From Bacteroidales bacterium UBA1715 (GTDB lineage Bacteria > Bacteroidota > Bacteroidia > Bacteroidales > UBA1715): a stretch of 52,891 nt of DNA. The position numbers and the translations under genes are program-made. The stretch's first letter is position 1. Each line of letters opens with the position of its first letter. Below are positions 35,773 through 44,548 of this stretch, piece by piece. The stretch lies in assembly GCA_002317135.1 (NCBI GenBank), contig DCIX01000029.1, positions 1 through 52,891 of the forward strand, given 5' to 3'. The notes below the pieces were generated by a model, which was not told the origin of the DNA, ran no database searches, and saw only the letters and a program-made list of their open reading frames with translations.

Positions 35773-36552
35773 TTAAAATTCAGCAGTATATTGTCGTAAC
35801 ACATCTGGAGGACAAGCCTCTTTCATAAATGTTTCCCCTATCAAAAATCCTCTAAAACCAACCTCACGCAACTCTTTAATAGTTTCCACTTTTGAAATAC
35901 CACTTTCGCTCACCATAGTTTTGCCACTTCCCTGCAATGCTTTCGCCAAATTGAATGAATTTTGAATATCAGTGACAAACGTTCCTAAATTTCGGTTATT
36001 ACAACCAACAACATCAATTTCAGGAGTAATATATTCCAATTCATTTACCGAATGTACCTCCAAAAGAACTTCAAGCCCAAGTTTATGTGCTTCATTCGTT
36101 AAATACGCACACTCTTCTTTTGTAAGACAAGCAGCAATAAGTAACACCACATCTGCACCGACTTTTTGTGCCTGAAGCAATTGATATCTATCAATTATAA
36201 AATCCTTACGCAATATTGGAATTTGCACCAAACTTCTAACCGCTTCAATATCTGCCAATGTACCACCGAAAAACTGTTCATCTGTAAGAATCGAAAGTGC
36301 AGCAGCACCACTCTTTTCATAACCAGGAACAATTTCTTTTGGATTAGCACCTTGCTTAATCCAGCCCTTCGAAGGAGATTTTCTTTTGAACTCAGAAATG
36401 ATTCCCGATGGCGAATTATTCAAAGCTGCTTTAAAAGAATATGCAATACGAGGTTGTAATTGTTTTTCCAAATCAACCTCGCTCAACAAAGCCTTTTGTT
36501 CTGCAACCTCAATACGCTTATGAGCAACGATTTTCGTTAGTACATCTTCCAT
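35773..36552 (-). CDS. trpC: indole-3-glycerol phosphate synthase
   Basis: TrpC closes the indole ring, releasing CO2. The protein has 259 residues, with ISEFKRKSPSKGWI, ILRKDFIIDRYQLLQAQKVG (catalytic Lys), VDVVGCNNRNLGTF and MVSESGISKVETIKEL. The start is set at MEDVLTKIVAHKR just past the trpD stop; upstream ATGs at 36564 and 36576 would overlap trpD. It is a separate gene, not fused to trpF as in enterobacteria. Confidence 0.97.
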   Translation of the reverse strand: MEDVLTKIVAHKRIEVAEQKALLSEVDLEKQLQPRIAYSFKAALNNSPSGIISEFKRKSPSKGWIKQGANPKEIVPGYEKSGAAALSILTDEQFFGGTLADIEAVRSLVQIPILRKDFIIDRYQLLQAQKVGADVVLLIAACLTKEECAYLTNEAHKLGLEVLLEVHSVNELEYITPEIDVVGCNNRNLGTFVTDIQNSFNLAKALQGSGKTMVSESGISKVETIKELREVGFRGFLIGETFMKEACPPDVLRQYTAEF

Positions 36553-36553
36553 A

Positions 36554-37552
36554 TTATTTTGCATTAAAAGCAACATATTTCTTCAAAACATTCAACGCAG
36601 CCTTGCTATCCAACGATTCTTTTGCAATAGCAAGACATTCTTCGTATGTTTTTTCCGATTCTATAATATTTATTGCAAATGCAGCATTAGCCAACACCAC
36701 ATTTGTTTGAGAAACGGTTGCCTTTCCTTCTAAAACATTATCAAAAATTTGTTTAGCCTCTTCTTTTGTCGAACCACCAAACAAATCTTCTGCTTTTGCC
36801 AAAGGCATACCCAATTCTTCTGGATTATAAATACGTTCAAATCCGTTTCGTTTAACCTTAAATTCAGAAGTCAACGAAATTTCATCAAATCCATCAACAC
36901 TGGTAACAATACCATAGTTTATACCCATTTTTTCGTACACACGACTATACAAGCGCAACTGCTGTGGATTAGCAACACCAAGCAACTGATATGGTGGACG
37001 ACAAGGATTTACCAATGGACCAAGCAAGTTAAAACAAGTTGGAACTTGCAAATTCTTTCTTGTTGGGCCTACATACTTCATTCCGCGTGCGAATAGCGGT
37101 GCATGCATATAAATAAACCCTACTTCGTCAAGACACTGTTTTAATTTTTCATTATCGTTCGTAAACGTAACTCCGTGTTCTTCAATAACATTACCCGCAC
37201 CACTCACACTTGTTGCGGCATAGTTTCCATGTTTTGCAACTTTATAACCTGCACCAGCAACGACAAAGCAAGAACAAGTCGAAATATTAAAGGTATTTTT
37301 ACCATCACCACCAGTTCCAACAATATCAATAGGTTTAAATGGAGTTAAATCTACAGCCAAACCTGTTTCCAACAATCCTTCACGAAAACCCAACAATTCA
37401 TCTACCGTAATACCACGCATTTGAATCCCCATAAGCAAGGCAGCAAGTTGCGAATCATTGTATTTTTCTTGAGTTATGTTTATCATGATTTCCTTTGTCT
37501 CTGCTTGAGTAAGTTCCTCATGATTTATTATACGAGTCAAAATCTGTTTCAT
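36554..37552 (-). CDS. trpD: anthranilate phosphoribosyltransferase
   Basis: TrpD couples anthranilate with PRPP. The protein has 332 residues; the PRPP-binding GTGGDGKNTFNIST lies at 79-92, followed by KHGNYAATSVSGAGNVIEEHG and NLLGPLVNPCRPPYQLLGV. It is a stand-alone transferase, not fused to the TrpG amidotransferase. Spacing to trpG is 4 bases. Confidence 0.97.
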   Translation of the reverse strand: MKQILTRIINHEELTQAETKEIMINITQEKYNDSQLAALLMGIQMRGITVDELLGFREGLLETGLAVDLTPFKPIDIVGTGGDGKNTFNISTCSCFVVAGAGYKVAKHGNYAATSVSGAGNVIEEHGVTFTNDNEKLKQCLDEVGFIYMHAPLFARGMKYVGPTRKNLQVPTCFNLLGPLVNPCRPPYQLLGVANPQQLRLYSRVYEKMGINYGIVTSVDGFDEISLTSEFKVKRNGFERIYNPEELGMPLAKAEDLFGGSTKEEAKQIFDNVLEGKATVSQTNVVLANAAFAINIIESEKTYEECLAIAKESLDSKAALNVLKKYVAFNAK

Positions 37553-37556
37553 ATCG

Positions 37557-38147
37557 TTATTTTTTACACATTTTTAACCAATTTGCAACCATTACTTTAC
37601 CATCTGGCGTAAGTACCGATTCGGGATGGAATTGAATTCCATGAATATTGAAATCCTTATGCTTCAACCCCATTATCTGTCCTTCTTCACTCACTGCAGT
37701 TATCTCCAAACAATTTGGAAGCGTTTTTTCGTCTGCAACCCAAGAATGGTAACGACCAACAAGAATAGTTTCATTCAATCCAGCAAAGATTGGATCTACA
37801 AACGAACCATCTTGAGTTTTCTGTACTGTTATTGGAGTTTGAACACCATGGAACACATCGCTTAAGTTAATTAAAGTACCTCCAAAAGCGACTGCAATTG
37901 CTTGCTCACCCAAACAAACACCCAACATAGGTTTCTTGCCTGCAAAAGTTCGTATTGCGTCCAAAAGAAATCCTGCCTCTTCGGGAATACCAGGACCTGG
38001 CGAAAGAATAATGCCATCGAATGATTCCAATTGCGACATTGCAAATTGGTCATTTCTATATACCGTTACATTCACACCAAGTTCACGAACAAGATGCGCA
38101 AGGTTGTAAGTGAATGAATCGTAGTTATCTATAATACAAATTTCCAT
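37557..38147 (-). CDS. trpG: anthranilate synthase component II (glutamine amidotransferase)
   Basis: This is the class I amidotransferase subunit that supplies ammonia to TrpE. The protein has 196 residues. The triad is Cys78 (MLGVCLGEQAIA), His174 and Glu176 (GIQFHPESVLT). It may also serve p-aminobenzoate synthesis as PabA, since no separate pabA is visible in the window. It is 12 bases downstream of trpE. Confidence 0.96.
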   Translation of the reverse strand: MEICIIDNYDSFTYNLAHLVRELGVNVTVYRNDQFAMSQLESFDGIILSPGPGIPEEAGFLLDAIRTFAGKKPMLGVCLGEQAIAVAFGGTLINLSDVFHGVQTPITVQKTQDGSFVDPIFAGLNETILVGRYHSWVADEKTLPNCLEITAVSEEGQIMGLKHKDFNIHGIQFHPESVLTPDGKVMVANWLKMCKK

Positions 38148-38159
38148 CTTGCTTCTTTT

Positions 38160-39560
38160 TTACATGTTTTCTGCCATTAGAATTGCTTTCTTTAATGCAC
38201 CAAGTTTGTTGTTAACTTCTTGAAGTTCATAATCTTCGTTACTTTTAGCAACAATTCCACCACCTGCTTGAAACCACAATTCATTGTTACGGCTCACGAA
38301 TGTTCTGATTGTAATTGCTTGATTTAAATCGCCATTCAAACCAATAAAACCAATGCAACCTCCATACGCACCACGATTATGTGGTTCATATTCACTAATC
38401 AACTGCATGGCACGAACTTTCGGTGCACCACTCAATGTACCAGCAGGGAACGTGTCAATAAATGCTTTAATAGGATTTGCATTATCATTTAACGTACCGC
38501 TAACACGGCTAACCAAGTGAATCACATGGCTATAGTATTGCAATTCCTTGTAGAAATCAACCTTCACATCATGGCAGTTTCTCGACAAGTCATTTCTTGC
38601 CAAGTCAACCAACATAACGTGTTCCGCATTTTCTTTTGGATCATTACGAAGATATTCCGCTCCTTGTGCATCTTTTTCAGCATCGCCAGTACGACGAGTT
38701 GTACCTGCAATTGGATCTATATATGCACGCTTACCTTCGATACGGCAGTGTGTTTCTGGAGAAGAGCCAAAGATTCTAAAGCCACCAAAATCAAAATAAA
38801 ATAAATACGGTGAAGGATTTATGCTACGCAATGCACGATATAATTTAAAGTCATCACCTTCGAATTTTTGCACAAAACGACGAGATAATACGATTTGGAA
38901 CACATCACCACGCATACAGTGTGCAATACCTTTGCGTATGTTCGCCTTATGTTCTTCGTCAGTCAACGTTGATGATGTATCTCCCACTGGATGAAATGGA
39001 TAGGTAGAATAACGACGATTATTGATAGCATTTTCCAAATAATCAAAATGATTGTCCTCACCATCTTTCGTCATCTCTATCAACATCATTTCGCTCTTAT
39101 AATCGTTGAACACAATGATATATTTGTACATAATGTACATCATATCCGGAGCGTCATTTTTGTCGTCAGTAGAATCTTTTACAGCAATATTTTCAAAATA
39201 GCGAACAGCATTAAAAGACGTATAACCATATAAGCCACAATAATTTGCACCATCACCAGAAACAGAGAAATGTGACAAGAAATCATTGATTGCATTATCG
39301 CAACGATATGTTTCGTTCACATCGTGTTCCGTTGTACTTCCATCAGGATAAGTACCAATAGCCTTTCCGTGAGTTATACTAATGCTTGCAATAGGATCAA
39401 GTCCGATGAATGAACGGTTATTTTCACCACCGTGATAATCAGAACTTTCCATCAACGCACTTTGAAAAAACAAGTCACGAACCTTCAAATAGGTATTTAC
39501 TGGGGTATGCAAATCCCCAAGCATTGTTTTTACCGTTGTTTTATAACAGAACTTATTCAT
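38160..39560 (-). CDS. trpE: anthranilate synthase component I
   Basis: TrpE converts chorismate to anthranilate with TrpG. The protein has 466 residues. The chorismate-binding core contains DPIAGTTRRTGDAEKDAQGA, DLARNDLSRNCHDVKVDFYK, FPAGTLSGAPKVRAMQLI and the C-terminal RTFVSRNNELWFQAGGGIVA. The N-terminal SALMESSDYHGGENNRSFIG is in the place of the LLES feedback-inhibition motif (here LMES), so tryptophan inhibition is likely. It follows trpB by 3 bases. Confidence 0.96.
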   Translation of the reverse strand: MNKFCYKTTVKTMLGDLHTPVNTYLKVRDLFFQSALMESSDYHGGENNRSFIGLDPIASISITHGKAIGTYPDGSTTEHDVNETYRCDNAINDFLSHFSVSGDGANYCGLYGYTSFNAVRYFENIAVKDSTDDKNDAPDMMYIMYKYIIVFNDYKSEMMLIEMTKDGEDNHFDYLENAINNRRYSTYPFHPVGDTSSTLTDEEHKANIRKGIAHCMRGDVFQIVLSRRFVQKFEGDDFKLYRALRSINPSPYLFYFDFGGFRIFGSSPETHCRIEGKRAYIDPIAGTTRRTGDAEKDAQGAEYLRNDPKENAEHVMLVDLARNDLSRNCHDVKVDFYKELQYYSHVIHLVSRVSGTLNDNANPIKAFIDTFPAGTLSGAPKVRAMQLISEYEPHNRGAYGGCIGFIGLNGDLNQAITIRTFVSRNNELWFQAGGGIVAKSNEDYELQEVNNKLGALKKAILMAENM

Positions 39561-39563
39561 ATT

Positions 39564-40748
39564 CTATTTGTTAAAATATTTTAAATAAGTATTCAAATCT
39601 TTGTCACCTCTACCAGAAACTGTAAGTACCACAACATCGTCTGGTTTAAATTTCAATTTTTGCAAAACACCCAAAGCGTGAGCACTTTCAATTGCAGGAA
39701 TAATTCCTTCCATACGAGTCAATTCCATACCAGCATTCATCGCTTCATCATCGGTTACAGCCAATACTGTAGCACGACCATTTTTCGCAATGTTCGAGTG
39801 CATTGGACCTACACCAGGATAGTCCAGACCAGCCGAAATCGAATATGGTTCAATAATTTGACCATCTTCATCTTGAATCACATACGTCTTCATTCCATGA
39901 AGGATACCAACCGTTCCCAATTTTATTGTTGCAGCAGTTTGACCAGTTTCTACACCAAGCCCACCAGCCTCTGCAAGAACAATCTTAACTTGCTCATCAT
40001 CAAGATAATGATAGATTGTACCTGCAGCATTACTACCACCACCTACACAAGCAATCAAATAATCAGGATAATCACGACCTTCTTTTTCCTTTATCTGGTA
40101 TTTAATTTCCTCACTAATAACCGATTGCAAACGAGCAACCATTTCTGGATACGGATATGGACCCATTGTTGAACCAATTAGATAATATGTATCTTCAGGA
40201 TGGCAACACCAGTCACGGATAGCTTCATTACAAGCATCTTTCAAGGTCATATTTCCCGAAGTAACAGGAACAACCGTTGCGCCCAACATTTTCATACGTT
40301 CAACATTTGGTGCTTGACGTTCAACATCGGTTTTGCCCATATACACCACACATTCCATATTCATCAGTGCACAAACCGTAGCCGTTGCAACGCCATGCTG
40401 GCCAGCACCTGTTTCAGCAATGATTCTCTTCTTGCCCATACGCTTTGCCAAAAGAATCTGACCAAGTGCATTGTTAATCTTGTGAGCACCAGTATGGTTA
40501 CAATCCTCACGTTTTAAATACAACTTGCAACCATATTTTTCCGACATACGCTTTGCATAGTACAATGGAGACGGACGACCTGCATAGTCTCTTAAAAGTT
40601 GATAATATTCTTGTTTAAACGACTCGCTATTAAGGATTTCCTTATAAGCCTTTTGAATTTCCTCTACACAAGCATGAAGAATTTCCGGAATATAAGCCCC
40701 GCCAAATTCTCCGTAGTATCCATTTTCGTCAACTGTATATTTTCCCAT
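39564..40748 (-). CDS. trpB: tryptophan synthase beta chain
   Basis: TrpB joins indole and serine with PLP. The protein has 394 residues. The PLP lysine is Lys90 in HTGAHKINNALGQILLAKRM, the phosphate loop is CVGGGSNAAG, and E/GAGQHG segments (IIAETGAGQHGVATATVCAL) are present. It is the type 1 TrpB that works with TrpA. It is the first structural gene of trpBEGDCFA and sits directly behind an attenuator. Confidence 0.98.
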   Translation of the reverse strand: MGKYTVDENGYYGEFGGAYIPEILHACVEEIQKAYKEILNSESFKQEYYQLLRDYAGRPSPLYYAKRMSEKYGCKLYLKREDCNHTGAHKINNALGQILLAKRMGKKRIIAETGAGQHGVATATVCALMNMECVVYMGKTDVERQAPNVERMKMLGATVVPVTSGNMTLKDACNEAIRDWCCHPEDTYYLIGSTMGPYPYPEMVARLQSVISEEIKYQIKEKEGRDYPDYLIACVGGGSNAAGTIYHYLDDEQVKIVLAEAGGLGVETGQTAATIKLGTVGILHGMKTYVIQDEDGQIIEPYSISAGLDYPGVGPMHSNIAKNGRATVLAVTDDEAMNAGMELTRMEGIIPAIESAHALGVLQKLKFKPDDVVVLTVSGRGDKDLNTYLKYFNK

Positions 40749-40770
40749 ATCGTTATATTTTCATGTTCAT

Positions 40771-40812
40771 AAAAGAAAGAAGCCCTATTGCGTTCAGTGC
40801 AACAGGGCTTCT
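40771..40812 (-). terminator. trp attenuator terminator
   Basis: A 14-bp stem (40799-40812 with 40778-40791, one G-U pair on the minus strand) with a 7-base loop is followed by a U-rich TTTCTTTT. It lies between the leader peptide and trpB. Its 5' arm and loop are complementary to the segment right after the leader stop, as expected for a terminator/antiterminator switch. Confidence 0.88.
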
Positions 40813-40854
40813 AAATTATTCTATAACAAAAAAGGTAACGCTCCTGCGACTGAA
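40793..40854 (-). promoter_or_regulatory. trp antiterminator and competing hairpin
   Basis: On the minus strand, TTCAGTCGCAGG (40854-40843) can pair with CCTGTTGCACTGAA (40806-40793): 6 bp TTCAGT/ACTGAA plus an inner GCAGG/CCTGT helix. This would consume the terminator's 5' arm. A second pairing, GGTGGCAACTC (40874-40864, over the Trp codons) with GAGCGTTACC (40843-40834), with small bulges, would keep the antiterminator segment in its loop. The switch is inferred from complementarity only. Confidence 0.7.
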
Positions 40855-40899
40855 TCATCCCAAGAGTTGCCACCAATATTTGTTGAATGTACTTACCAT
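40855..40899 (-). CDS. trpL: trp operon leader peptide
   Basis: This is a 14-codon frame, MVSTFNKYWWQLLG, with two adjacent Trp codons (40875-40870) five codons before the TGA stop. It begins about 12 bases after the predicted transcription start and ends one base before the antiterminator segment. The function is inferred: when charged tRNA-Trp is scarce, a ribosome stalled on the Trp codons would free the antiterminator. It is too short for ordinary gene finders, and no other product is expected. Confidence 0.85.
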   Translation of the reverse strand: MVSTFNKYWWQLLG

Positions 40900-40917
40900 T
40901 TCTTATTTTTTGTGATA

Positions 40918-40948
40918 CAAAAATAAAGATTGTAGCGAAAACAACAAA
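40918..40948 (-). promoter_or_regulatory. trp operon promoter
   Basis: TTTG (40948-40945) and TATTTTTG (40925-40918) are separated by exactly 19 bases on the minus strand. Both elements match the Bacteroidota consensus perfectly. The leader ATG is 19 bases downstream of the -7 element. Confidence 0.82.
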
Positions 40949-40956
40949 TAGTTTTG

Positions 40957-41499
40957 CTATTTTTTTCGTACAATTTTATGTTTTAGTTTTAGCATTGCAA
41001 AATTCAATTCAAGTTCTGTTTCAGAACCTTCTGTTTGTAAATCCGAACCTAATAAATCAGAAATTATCTCACCTCCTCTTTGTACAAGACCTTTTTGTAC
41101 ATTTTTATCTTCTGTTTGAGGCAACGCAGCAACAGTTCGTGAAAGTTCGCGAAGTTTCACAAACGTATTGATAATACATATTGTTGTTCGCACAGCTTGT
41201 TCACCTCTTAAAATTGTTGCAAGCATATACAATCCCTGCTCTGTAAAAGCCCAAGGTTCCACTTTACTAAATTTTAATTTTTCAAGGTGGTCAATTTTTT
41301 TGACCACCTCTAATTTTTCATCTGTTTTCAATTGAAAAACAAATCCATCTGGAAACTTTGAGGGATTATTTCGAACGGCTTGATTGATCTCTTTTGTTGC
41401 AACACCATATAATTGCGCGACATCACAATCTAAAATTACATTTATGTTGCGAAGTTGCAAGACCTTGTCCTGCACATCTTCAATTTTTATAATATTCAT
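40957..41499 (-). CDS. ORF6N domain-containing protein
   Basis: The protein has 180 residues. The N-terminal ORF6N (KilA-N-related, phage anti-repressor) domain spans about 1-90: VLQLRNINVILDCDVAQLYG, VATKEINQAVRNNPSKFPDG, FVFQL and VEPWAFTEQGLYMLATILRG. A short helical tail follows. These genes are common single accessory genes in Bacteroidota and come from phage-type regulators; the function is not known. It has its own promoter, and its stop lies 9 bases upstream of the trp promoter, so it may read into trp. Its promoter is nearly the same as that of the RhuM fragment at 52.5 kb. Confidence 0.9.
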   Translation of the reverse strand: MNIIKIEDVQDKVLQLRNINVILDCDVAQLYGVATKEINQAVRNNPSKFPDGFVFQLKTDEKLEVVKKIDHLEKLKFSKVEPWAFTEQGLYMLATILRGEQAVRTTICIINTFVKLRELSRTVAALPQTEDKNVQKGLVQRGGEIISDLLGSDLQTEGSETELELNFAMLKLKHKIVRKK

Positions 41500-41516
41500 A
41501 ACGGTTATGTTTTGAA

Positions 41517-41546
41517 CAAAAATAGCATAAACTATCTCATTTTCAA
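41517..41546 (-). promoter_or_regulatory. promoter of the ORF6N gene
   Basis: TTG (41546-41544), 19 bases, TATTTTTG (41524-41517). The spacer begins AAAATGAGATAGTTT. Confidence 0.72.
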
Positions 41547-41603
41547 CATATTATTTTATATAACATCTATATATAAATAGTAACAAATCACAATAATTCG
41601 TTA

Positions 41604-41640
41604 TAAATAAAAAACGCCAAGCTCCAAGAAGAATTTGGCG
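41604..41640 (-). terminator. orphan minus-strand terminator
   Basis: CGCCAA (41615-41620) pairs with TTGGCG (41635-41640). The A tract to its left gives TTTTTTATTT on the minus strand. No minus-strand gene lies between it and gpmI. Confidence 0.55.
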
Positions 41641-41762
41641 GGGAAACCTGTATATACATATAAAACAATACGACAACTGTATTTAATCTATATATTATGT
41701 ATCCAATAGCCTTGAACACATACATTATTCTTAATAAACATAAAATATTTACTGCTTTTTCA

Positions 41763-41770
41763 TAAATTTG
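41763..41770 (+). promoter_or_regulatory. -7 element of gpmI promoter
   Basis: TAAATTTG is a perfect match, 55 bases before the ATG. No TTTG is seen at 17-23 bases upstream. Confidence 0.45.
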
Positions 41771-41825
41771 CACCAATTAAAACAATCCGGTGGTAACTCA
41801 CCTATTTTTGAAAATAAATAAGAAT

Positions 41826-43358
41826 ATGAAACACAAAGCTCTATTAATGATTCTAGACGGCTGGGGAATTGGCAACAAAACCAAAGCTGATGTTATCTCA
41901 TCTACTTCTACTCCATATTGGGATTATTTGTTGGAAAATTATCCTCATTCACAATTACAAGCTTCTGGTGAGAATGTTGGTTTACCAGACGGACAGATGG
42001 GTAACTCCGAAGTAGGTCACTTAAATATTGGTGCTGGTCGTATCGTGTACCAAGACTTAGTAAAAATCAATAGAGCTTGTGCCGACAACTCTATTCTACA
42101 AAACAAAGAAATCGTAAACGCTTTCTCATACGCAAAAGAAAAAGGTAAACAAATCCATTTAATGGGATTGGTTTCGAACGGTGGCGTACACAGTTCACTT
42201 GATCACTTGTTCAAATTGATTGAAATCGCAAAAGAATACGGTATTGACAACACTTTCGTACACTGCTTTATGGATGGTCGTGACACTGACCCTAAAAGCG
42301 GTAAGGGTTTCATTGAACAACTTGAAAAACAATTGGCTAAAAATACTGGTCACATCGCTTCTATCGTTGGTCGTTTCTACGCAATGGACCGCGACAAACG
42401 TTGGGAACGCGTAAAAGTTGCATACGACTTGATTGTAAACGGTATCGGTAAAAAAGCAACAAATATGGTTCAAGCAATGCAAGAAAGCTATGATTCTGAT
42501 TGTGCTGAACACAAAGGTACAGACGAATTCGTTGAACCAATCGTTAATGCTTCTGTTGACGGACGTATTAAAGAAGGTGATGTTGTTATTTTCTTCAACT
42601 ACCGTAACGACCGTGCAAAAGAACTTACAGTTGTTCTTACACAAAAAGATATGCCTGAAGCTGGTATGAACACAATCCCTGGTCTACAATATTATTGTAT
42701 GACTCCATACGATGCTTCATTCACAGGCGTTCACATTTTATTCGATAAAGAAAACGTACAAAACACTCTTGGTGAATATCTTGCAAATCTAGGAATGACT
42801 CAATTGCACATTGCAGAAACAGAAAAATACGCTCACGTAACATTCTTCTTCAATGGTGGTAGAGAAACTCCATACGATAAAGAAGAACGTATTCTTGTTC
42901 CTTCTCCAAAGGTTGCAACATACGATTTAAAACCTGAAATGAGTGCTTACGAAGTAAAAGACAAACTTGTTGAAGCAATCAAGAGCGACAAATTCGACTT
43001 TATCGTTGTAAACTACGCAAACGGTGATATGGTTGGTCACACTGGTATCTACTCAGCAATAGAAAAAGCTGTTGTTGCTATCGATGCTTGCGTAAAAGAC
43101 ACCGTAGAAGCAGCAAAATCTATGGGTTACGAAACCATCATCATCGCTGACCACGGTAATGCAGACAATGCTATCAACCCAGACGGAACACCTAACACTG
43201 CTCACTCTTTGAACCCTGTTCCTTTCGTATATGTAACAGAAAACAAAGCAGCAAAAGTAAAAGAAGGTATTTTGGCAGACGTTGCTCCTTCTATCTGCAG
43301 CATTCTTGAAATTGCTCAACCAGCAGATATGACAGGAAACAATTTGATTTCTAAATAG
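41826..43358 (+). CDS. gpmI: 2,3-bisphosphoglycerate-independent phosphoglycerate mutase
   Basis: GpmI interconverts 3- and 2-phosphoglycerate in glycolysis with two manganese ions. The protein has 510 residues, full length. The alkaline-phosphatase-type metal motif is at the start (LLMILDGWGIG, Asp11), and the phosphoserine is Ser61 in GQMGNSEVGHLNIGAGR. VGRFYAMDRDKRWERV is the substrate arginine region, and the second metal set is in NYANGDMVGHTG and IIADHGNADN. The start at MKHKALLMILDGW is preferred to the GTG at 41790. Codon use looks biased to the most frequent codons, as in highly expressed genes. Confidence 0.98.
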   Translation: MKHKALLMILDGWGIGNKTKADVISSTSTPYWDYLLENYPHSQLQASGENVGLPDGQMGNSEVGHLNIGAGRIVYQDLVKINRACADNSILQNKEIVNAFSYAKEKGKQIHLMGLVSNGGVHSSLDHLFKLIEIAKEYGIDNTFVHCFMDGRDTDPKSGKGFIEQLEKQLAKNTGHIASIVGRFYAMDRDKRWERVKVAYDLIVNGIGKKATNMVQAMQESYDSDCAEHKGTDEFVEPIVNASVDGRIKEGDVVIFFNYRNDRAKELTVVLTQKDMPEAGMNTIPGLQYYCMTPYDASFTGVHILFDKENVQNTLGEYLANLGMTQLHIAETEKYAHVTFFFNGGRETPYDKEERILVPSPKVATYDLKPEMSAYEVKDKLVEAIKSDKFDFIVVNYANGDMVGHTGIYSAIEKAVVAIDACVKDTVEAAKSMGYETIIIADHGNADNAINPDGTPNTAHSLNPVPFVYVTENKAAKVKEGILADVAPSICSILEIAQPADMTGNNLISK

Positions 43359-43380
43359 TTTCAAACTATTTCACACATAG

Positions 43381-43408
43381 AAAAGGCTCCGAAACGGAGC
43401 CTTTTTTA
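43381..43408 (+). terminator. gpmI terminator
   Basis: AAAAGGCTCCG, AAA loop, CGGAGCCTTTTTT. A further 9-bp palindrome (TATAATGCA/TGCATTATA, 43422-43446) lies between it and the next hairpin. Confidence 0.88.
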
Positions 43409-43455
43409 TTATACCAAACACTATAATGCACTTAACTTGCATTATAACAAATACA

Positions 43456-43486
43456 AAAAAGGACGATGAAATTCATCGTCCTTTTT
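43456..43486. terminator. bidirectional terminator between gpmI and asnA
   Basis: AAAAAGGACGATGAA/TTCATCGTCCTTTTT has A and T tracts on its two sides. It is well placed to end asnA, 20 bases past its stop, on the minus strand. Confidence 0.85.
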
Positions 43487-43506
43487 CATATTCTTACAAA
43501 TTTATT

Positions 43507-44520
43507 TTAAATCAAAGGGATATTGTTTTTAGCACAAGTTTCTACCATTTCTTGTGGCCATAATGAACTTTGAACTTCACCAATATGTGCTTTGCGCAAG
43601 AAGAACATACACAAGCGGCTCTGTCCTATTCCACCACCAATAGAAAGTGGAAGTTCGCAATTCAACAACATTTTGTGGAACATTAATTCTTTACGATTTT
43701 CAGCACCAGCTTTCTTCAACTGATATTCCATTGCTTTTGCATCAACACGAATACCCATAGAAGAAATTTCGAAAGAACTTTCAAGAACAGGGTTCCATAA
43801 CAAAATATCGCCATTCAAACTCCAATCATCATAGTCAGGAGCACGACCATCGTGTTTTTGACCATTTGTAAGTTCATCACCAATACCAATCAAGAACACA
43901 GCGCCAAATTCTTTTGTAGCAGCATTTTCGCGTTCTTTTGGAGTTAGATTTGGATATTTTTGAAGTAATTCTTCCGAAGTAATAAATGTGATTTTTTCTG
44001 GCAAAATCTGCTGAATTTGTGGGTATTCTTCCGAAACCAAATATTCAGTATGTTTCAAAACATCATAAATGCGTTTTACAATCAAACGCAAGAATGATAA
44101 ATCTCTTTCTTCCGGAGCAATTGTTCGTTCCCAATCCCATTGGTCAACATATAAAGAATGAATGTTATCTAATTCTTCATCTGGACGAATTGCATTCATA
44201 TCTGTCAACACGCCATGACCCGGCTTGATGTTGTATTTAGCCAAAGCCATTCGTTTCCATTTTGCCAACGAATTCACAACTTCTGCTTGTTGATCGTTCA
44301 AATCTTTTACCGGGAATGTAACTTTACGTTCTGTACCATTCAAGTCATCATTTATACCTGTGCCTTTCAACACAAACAACGGTGCCGTAACACGACGTAA
44401 ACATAAACCAACCGACAAACTTTTCTCAAAGTTGTCTTTAATTAATTTTATTGCCAACTCGGTCTGTTGCAAATCCAACACCGGAGTATAATTTTTTGGT
44501 ATAAACAATTTATCTGTCAT
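43507..44520 (-). CDS. asnA: aspartate-ammonia ligase (asparagine synthetase A)
   Basis: AsnA makes asparagine from aspartate, ammonia and ATP. The protein has 337 residues with the class II synthetase-like core: GLCLRRVTAPLFVLKGTGIN, DDLNGTERKVTFPV, LAKYNIKPGHGVLTDMNAIR, and LYVDQWDWERTI near the N-terminus, and LPLSIGGGIGQSRLCMFFLR at the C-terminal motif 3. It is monocistronic and divergent from metA. A -7 element TAGTTTTG lies on the minus strand at 44548-44541. Confidence 0.97.
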   Translation of the reverse strand: MTDKLFIPKNYTPVLDLQQTELAIKLIKDNFEKSLSVGLCLRRVTAPLFVLKGTGINDDLNGTERKVTFPVKDLNDQQAEVVNSLAKWKRMALAKYNIKPGHGVLTDMNAIRPDEELDNIHSLYVDQWDWERTIAPEERDLSFLRLIVKRIYDVLKHTEYLVSEEYPQIQQILPEKITFITSEELLQKYPNLTPKERENAATKEFGAVFLIGIGDELTNGQKHDGRAPDYDDWSLNGDILLWNPVLESSFEISSMGIRVDAKAMEYQLKKAGAENRKELMFHKMLLNCELPLSIGGGIGQSRLCMFFLRKAHIGEVQSSLWPQEMVETCAKNNIPLI

Positions 44521-44540
44521 AACAGTCGTTAAATTTTATA

Positions 44541-44548
44541 CAAAACTA
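44541..44548 (-). promoter_or_regulatory. -7 element of asnA promoter
   Basis: TAGTTTTG on the minus strand matches TAnnTTTG, 20 bases before the ATG. The -33 element is not clear. Confidence 0.45.

Larger units (their letters stand above)
41500..41825. other. 326-base gap between the ORF6N gene and gpmI
   Basis: The gap contains the ORF6N promoter, a minus-strand terminator hairpin with no gene feeding it, and the gpmI -7 element. A 62-codon minus-strand frame (41588-41776) overlaps the hairpin, is F/I/Y-rich and has no recognisable motif, so I do not call it. Confidence 0.6.

Noticed and set aside
36554..36576. trpC starting at 36576 or 36564 and overlapping trpD
   Set aside because: The ATG at 36552 gives the family's normal N-terminus and clean spacing after the trpD stop.
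41588..41776. 62-codon minus-strand frame in the gpmI upstream gap
   Set aside because: It spans the orphan terminator, has biased F/I/Y content and no recognisable motif.
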